Of a DNA stretch of 64,000 bases, positions 61,672-64,000 are shown piece by piece (within the stretch, counting starts at the first letter, position 1; each line of letters begins with the position of its first letter). The stretch covers positions 1 through 64,000 of the forward strand of contig JAJDBX010000065.1 in the NCBI GenBank assembly GCA_029261135.1, in the 5' to 3' direction. Both the position numbers and the translations under genes were made by a program. This stretch comes from Nitrospirota bacterium (GTDB lineage: Bacteria; Nitrospirota; Nitrospiria; SBBL01; JAADHI01). Under the pieces are notes generated by a model. The model was not told where the DNA came from. It did no database searches and worked only from the letters and a program-made list of their open reading frames with translations.

Positions 61672-64000
61672 ATGAGTATGAGAGACGGAACGAGTCAGAA
61701 AGATCGTATGGCGCCTGCATTGGAATCGGGATATGTTGGTGTTGATGAAATGCGTCTTGAAGATTTGTTATCGATGTCCGCTGATTTTTCCCGTCTGCTG
61801 ACCTACTACAATTTAAAAAATGAACCCCAAGGGGATTGGGCAGCCTTCTTTGCCTCGGATGAAGCGGTTATTTTAGCCCTGATCCAGACCCTGGATCTTA
61901 AGAAAGCCGAATCGGACTTTTATGCATTTATGAAAGCGGCGCCTTGGGGAATGGGTAGAAAGAAATTTCTGTCTCAAGGGGAGGCCTGGAAAAAGATTCC
62001 CAATTACCGTCTTGCAAAAAAAATAGACGGATGGTACTGCGAAACAAAGCAGCCCGCGAGTGAGGCCGGCAGGACGCTGAACCAGCAGATCCGCGTAGAT
62101 ATAGAAAGTGAGCTCGGCACAGCGCGCAGAGGACTGAAAATATTTTTGGAACAGTATGGCGAAGTGGTTTCTCAAGGGTTTCAACAAGACTTTCAGGCCG
62201 ATTGGTTTGATGGCAACGCTTCCCTTTCTGTCCCAAGTCCTTTGGATGCTTTTGGGACGATTGAGGGATTTTTAAAATCTAATTTTTATCTTTTTTACAA
62301 TGCAGTTCTTTCTTTGAAAGATGCCTCAAATCGTCTCTTGACGCTTTCATTGAAAAGTAAGACACATTCACCCTCTATCGGCCTCTATATTGCGTTCCTT
62401 CAACTTTTTCAAAGGGCTCAACAAAAACTCAACCGCTTTCCGCAACGACATCTGGATTTCTACTATAACGCGATCTTGAAGGTTCAAGTCCGGCCGCGCG
62501 TCCCGGACAGTACCTATCTCATTTTTCATTCCACAATGGAGGGCAAGGCCGTATTTATTAAAGAAGGAACACCCTTTACAGCGGGATCTGATGCCTTGCA
62601 TCAAGATATTATTTATACGGCAGACAACGATCTGGTGGTCGATCGCTCCGAAATTGTTTCCTTACGAACGCTTTATTTTGCGCGGAACCCTCTGAGCTCT
62701 CCTGAAAATAGTTTGGGATATCTCTCTGCCGCAAAAGAACACGAGATTCCACTCTTGGAGGGGAATGAGGAATCGAATGCCTTACCCGGAGAAAAGGACA
62801 GAAGATCGTGGCCGCTTTTCGGTGCACCGAAAAACGATGCGGAACAACGGCAATATCAAGATACCTCCTTTGGATTTGCTGTGGCCAGCCCGGTTCTTTT
62901 TCTTAAGGAAGGGGAACGGGAGATCGACCTTTCGATTAAAATGACATGTCCCTTGTCTGAAATCGATGACGCTTCAAATTGTGTACAAACACTCAACGAT
63001 GTACTTGAAACCTTGCTCGGGAAGATGAAGCAGGATGCCGGTGATCTCAAGCCAGTGACGGAGGGAGAAAAGCAAGCCTTCTTTTTCAAAGTCTTTCGTC
63101 AGATCTTTCGGATTGATCTGACGACCGAAACGGGTTGGCTTGAAGTGGAGGACTATTTTCCCACCGGACATTTATTAGATAAAAGTTGCGAAAAGGATCT
63201 CTTAAAGATTCGTTTTTGTTTGTCTTCAGATGCCGATCCCATTGCCGCCTATGCACCGGAGCTCCACGGGGGCAGCTACGAAACAGATCTTCCTTTGCTT
63301 CGATTGGTCATCAACCCGAGTGCCTACCTCTTTCCCTATTCTTTTTTAATGCATTTTATTGTGACAGAAGTGAAGATTGAAGTGACGGTTAAAGAGGTGA
63401 GAGACCTCCTCCTCTATAATAATTTGGGCCGGCTGGATCCGAATACTCCCTTTAATCCCTTTGGCCCGCTCCCTGCTGTTGGTTCGTATTTTATGATCGG
63501 AAATTCGGAAATGGCGCGAAAGCAGCTTACTGGCTTCGAAGTCAATATCGAATGGGGGGATTTGCCTAGAGACCAAGAAGGTTTCGAGGCCTATTACGGG
63601 GCCTATCCCGAGACTTATGACAATGATGTTTTTAAGGTGGGAATGACCACATTGAGTCGTGGATACTGGCATCCGATTTCAGAAGATGCTCAACCCATTA
63701 CCGCTCTATTCCAATCGGAGCGCTGCGGTCACAAAAAAGGGGGCACGCCCCTGATCGATAAAAATCGTCGTTTGTCTTGTGATACGATTGTGGCATTTTT
63801 TAAACCGATTCAAAGTAGTGCCCTAAGGAAGCCTTTTGCCTACACGCCGGAAGTCAAAGGCGGTTTTTTTAAGTTTACCCTCACTGAGCCTGAAATGGCT
63901 TTTGGACACAAGGCCTACCCGAGTTTATTGACGAAGGTCTTAACGAGCAACGCCAGACTGAAGCTTCCGAAGTTATTTAAATCCGTGCCGAATGCGCCTT
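61672..64000 (+). CDS. Baseplate J-like protein (Afp11/Pvc11-like), cut by right edge
   Basis: An open frame of 776 codons without stop runs to the window end. It begins MSMRDGTSQKDRMAPALESG; a second ATG lies at 61678. Recognisable for the family is the block LDFYYNAILKVQVRPRVPDS (about 260-280). It is followed by a preparative strand (AVFIKEGTPFTAGSD) and TLYFARNPLSS, as in large Pvc11-type baseplate wedge proteins of the gp6/J group. A C-terminal region with FEVNIEWGDLPRDQEGF and YYGAYPETYDNDVFKV follows. It should form the baseplate ring. The end, and the rest of the cluster, lie outside. Confidence 0.85.
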   Translation, partial: MSMRDGTSQKDRMAPALESGYVGVDEMRLEDLLSMSADFSRLLTYYNLKNEPQGDWAAFFASDEAVILALIQTLDLKKAESDFYAFMKAAPWGMGRKKFLSQGEAWKKIPNYRLAKKIDGWYCETKQPASEAGRTLNQQIRVDIESELGTARRGLKIFLEQYGEVVSQGFQQDFQADWFDGNASLSVPSPLDAFGTIEGFLKSNFYLFYNAVLSLKDASNRLLTLSLKSKTHSPSIGLYIAFLQLFQRAQQKLNRFPQRHLDFYYNAILKVQVRPRVPDSTYLIFHSTMEGKAVFIKEGTPFTAGSDALHQDIIYTADNDLVVDRSEIVSLRTLYFARNPLSSPENSLGYLSAAKEHEIPLLEGNEESNALPGEKDRRSWPLFGAPKNDAEQRQYQDTSFGFAVASPVLFLKEGEREIDLSIKMTCPLSEIDDASNCVQTLNDVLETLLGKMKQDAGDLKPVTEGEKQAFFFKVFRQIFRIDLTTETGWLEVEDYFPTGHLLDKSCEKDLLKIRFCLSSDADPIAAYAPELHGGSYETDLPLLRLVINPSAYLFPYSFLMHFIVTEVKIEVTVKEVRDLLLYNNLGRLDPNTPFNPFGPLPAVGSYFMIGNSEMARKQLTGFEVNIEWGDLPRDQEGFEAYYGAYPETYDNDVFKVGMTTLSRGYWHPISEDAQPITALFQSERCGHKKGGTPLIDKNRRLSCDTIVAFFKPIQSSALRKPFAYTPEVKGGFFKFTLTEPEMAFGHKAYPSLLTKVLTSNARLKLPKLFKSVPNAP

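Noticed and set aside
52892-64000. Contractile-tail prophage
   Set aside because: Tube, sheath, DUF4255, DUF5908, PAAR and LysM genes follow the eCIS set. No head, packaging, lysis or integration genes are seen in the window.

Overview
The window looks like a chromosomal segment of a didermic (Gram-negative type), respiring bacterium with moderate GC. There are TonB/ExbBD genes, many lipoprotein signals, outer-membrane barrel proteins, c-type cytochromes and a bd-like terminal oxidase. The long CydA-like oxidase, together with CxxCH cytochromes and a cytochrome carrying an ethylbenzene-dehydrogenase-like domain, is reminiscent of Nitrospirota. That placement is inference from gene content, not a phylogeny.

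Layout. 1-0.14 kb: the edge of an IS481-type element. 0.3-4.2 kb: a lipoprotein, then an ABC ATPase overlapping exbB-exbD-tonB, then a small zinc-ribbon membrane protein. 4.2-9.3 kb (mostly minus strand): mannose-1-phosphate guanylyltransferase, tRNA-Glu, a chagasin-like protein, a frameshifted pseudogene, tRNA-Ala, a diheme cytochrome c and a peroxiredoxin. 9.7-13.5 kb: a B12-type radical SAM protein, a 2Fe-2S ferredoxin with a C-terminal extension, a DUF3105 protein and a sirtuin. 13.5-23.4 kb: a respiratory region. It has one bd-like oxidase subunit on the minus strand, a membrane-anchored FGE-like protein, three microproteins missed by ordinary length cut-offs, and a plus-strand operon (bd-like oxidase, diheme cytochrome, membrane monoheme cytochrome, diheme plus EB_dh cytochrome) with a consensus promoter and a strong terminator. 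23.5-34.0 kb: housekeeping genes (metK, ahcY, accD, queD, a PilB/GspE-like ATPase, two beta-propeller lipoproteins, a PhoH ATPase, ybeY, ftsY).

34.4-49.7 kb: an accessory surface locus. A perfect-spacing sigma-70 promoter precedes three secreted proteins rich in recurring hydrophobic-x-Gln strands, closed by a 20-bp hairpin terminator. Next come a DUF1302-like barrel, another outer-membrane protein, a TPR/beta-barrel protein and two very large lipoproteins. A decayed, inverted copy of the first secreted protein lies at 6.4-7.0 kb. 49.8-52.6 kb: an LTA-synthase-like sulfatase-fold enzyme and a dual-specificity phosphatase-like protein.

52.9 kb to the right edge: a contractile injection system (eCIS, Afp/PVC/MAC type) on the plus strand. 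The order is Pvc16-like terminator, unknown protein, one sheath, two tubes, DUF5908, LysM baseplate hub, VgrG-like spike, PAAR tip, a candidate cargo protein with the eCIS-type NRPExxxQRKL-like leader, gp25 wedge, and a baseplate-J-like protein cut by the window end. The remaining baseplate, tape-measure and ATPase genes would lie beyond 64 kb.

The most novel-looking items are the candidate eCIS cargo protein, the periodic hydrophobic-x-Gln secreted proteins, and the microproteins of the bd-like oxidase locus.
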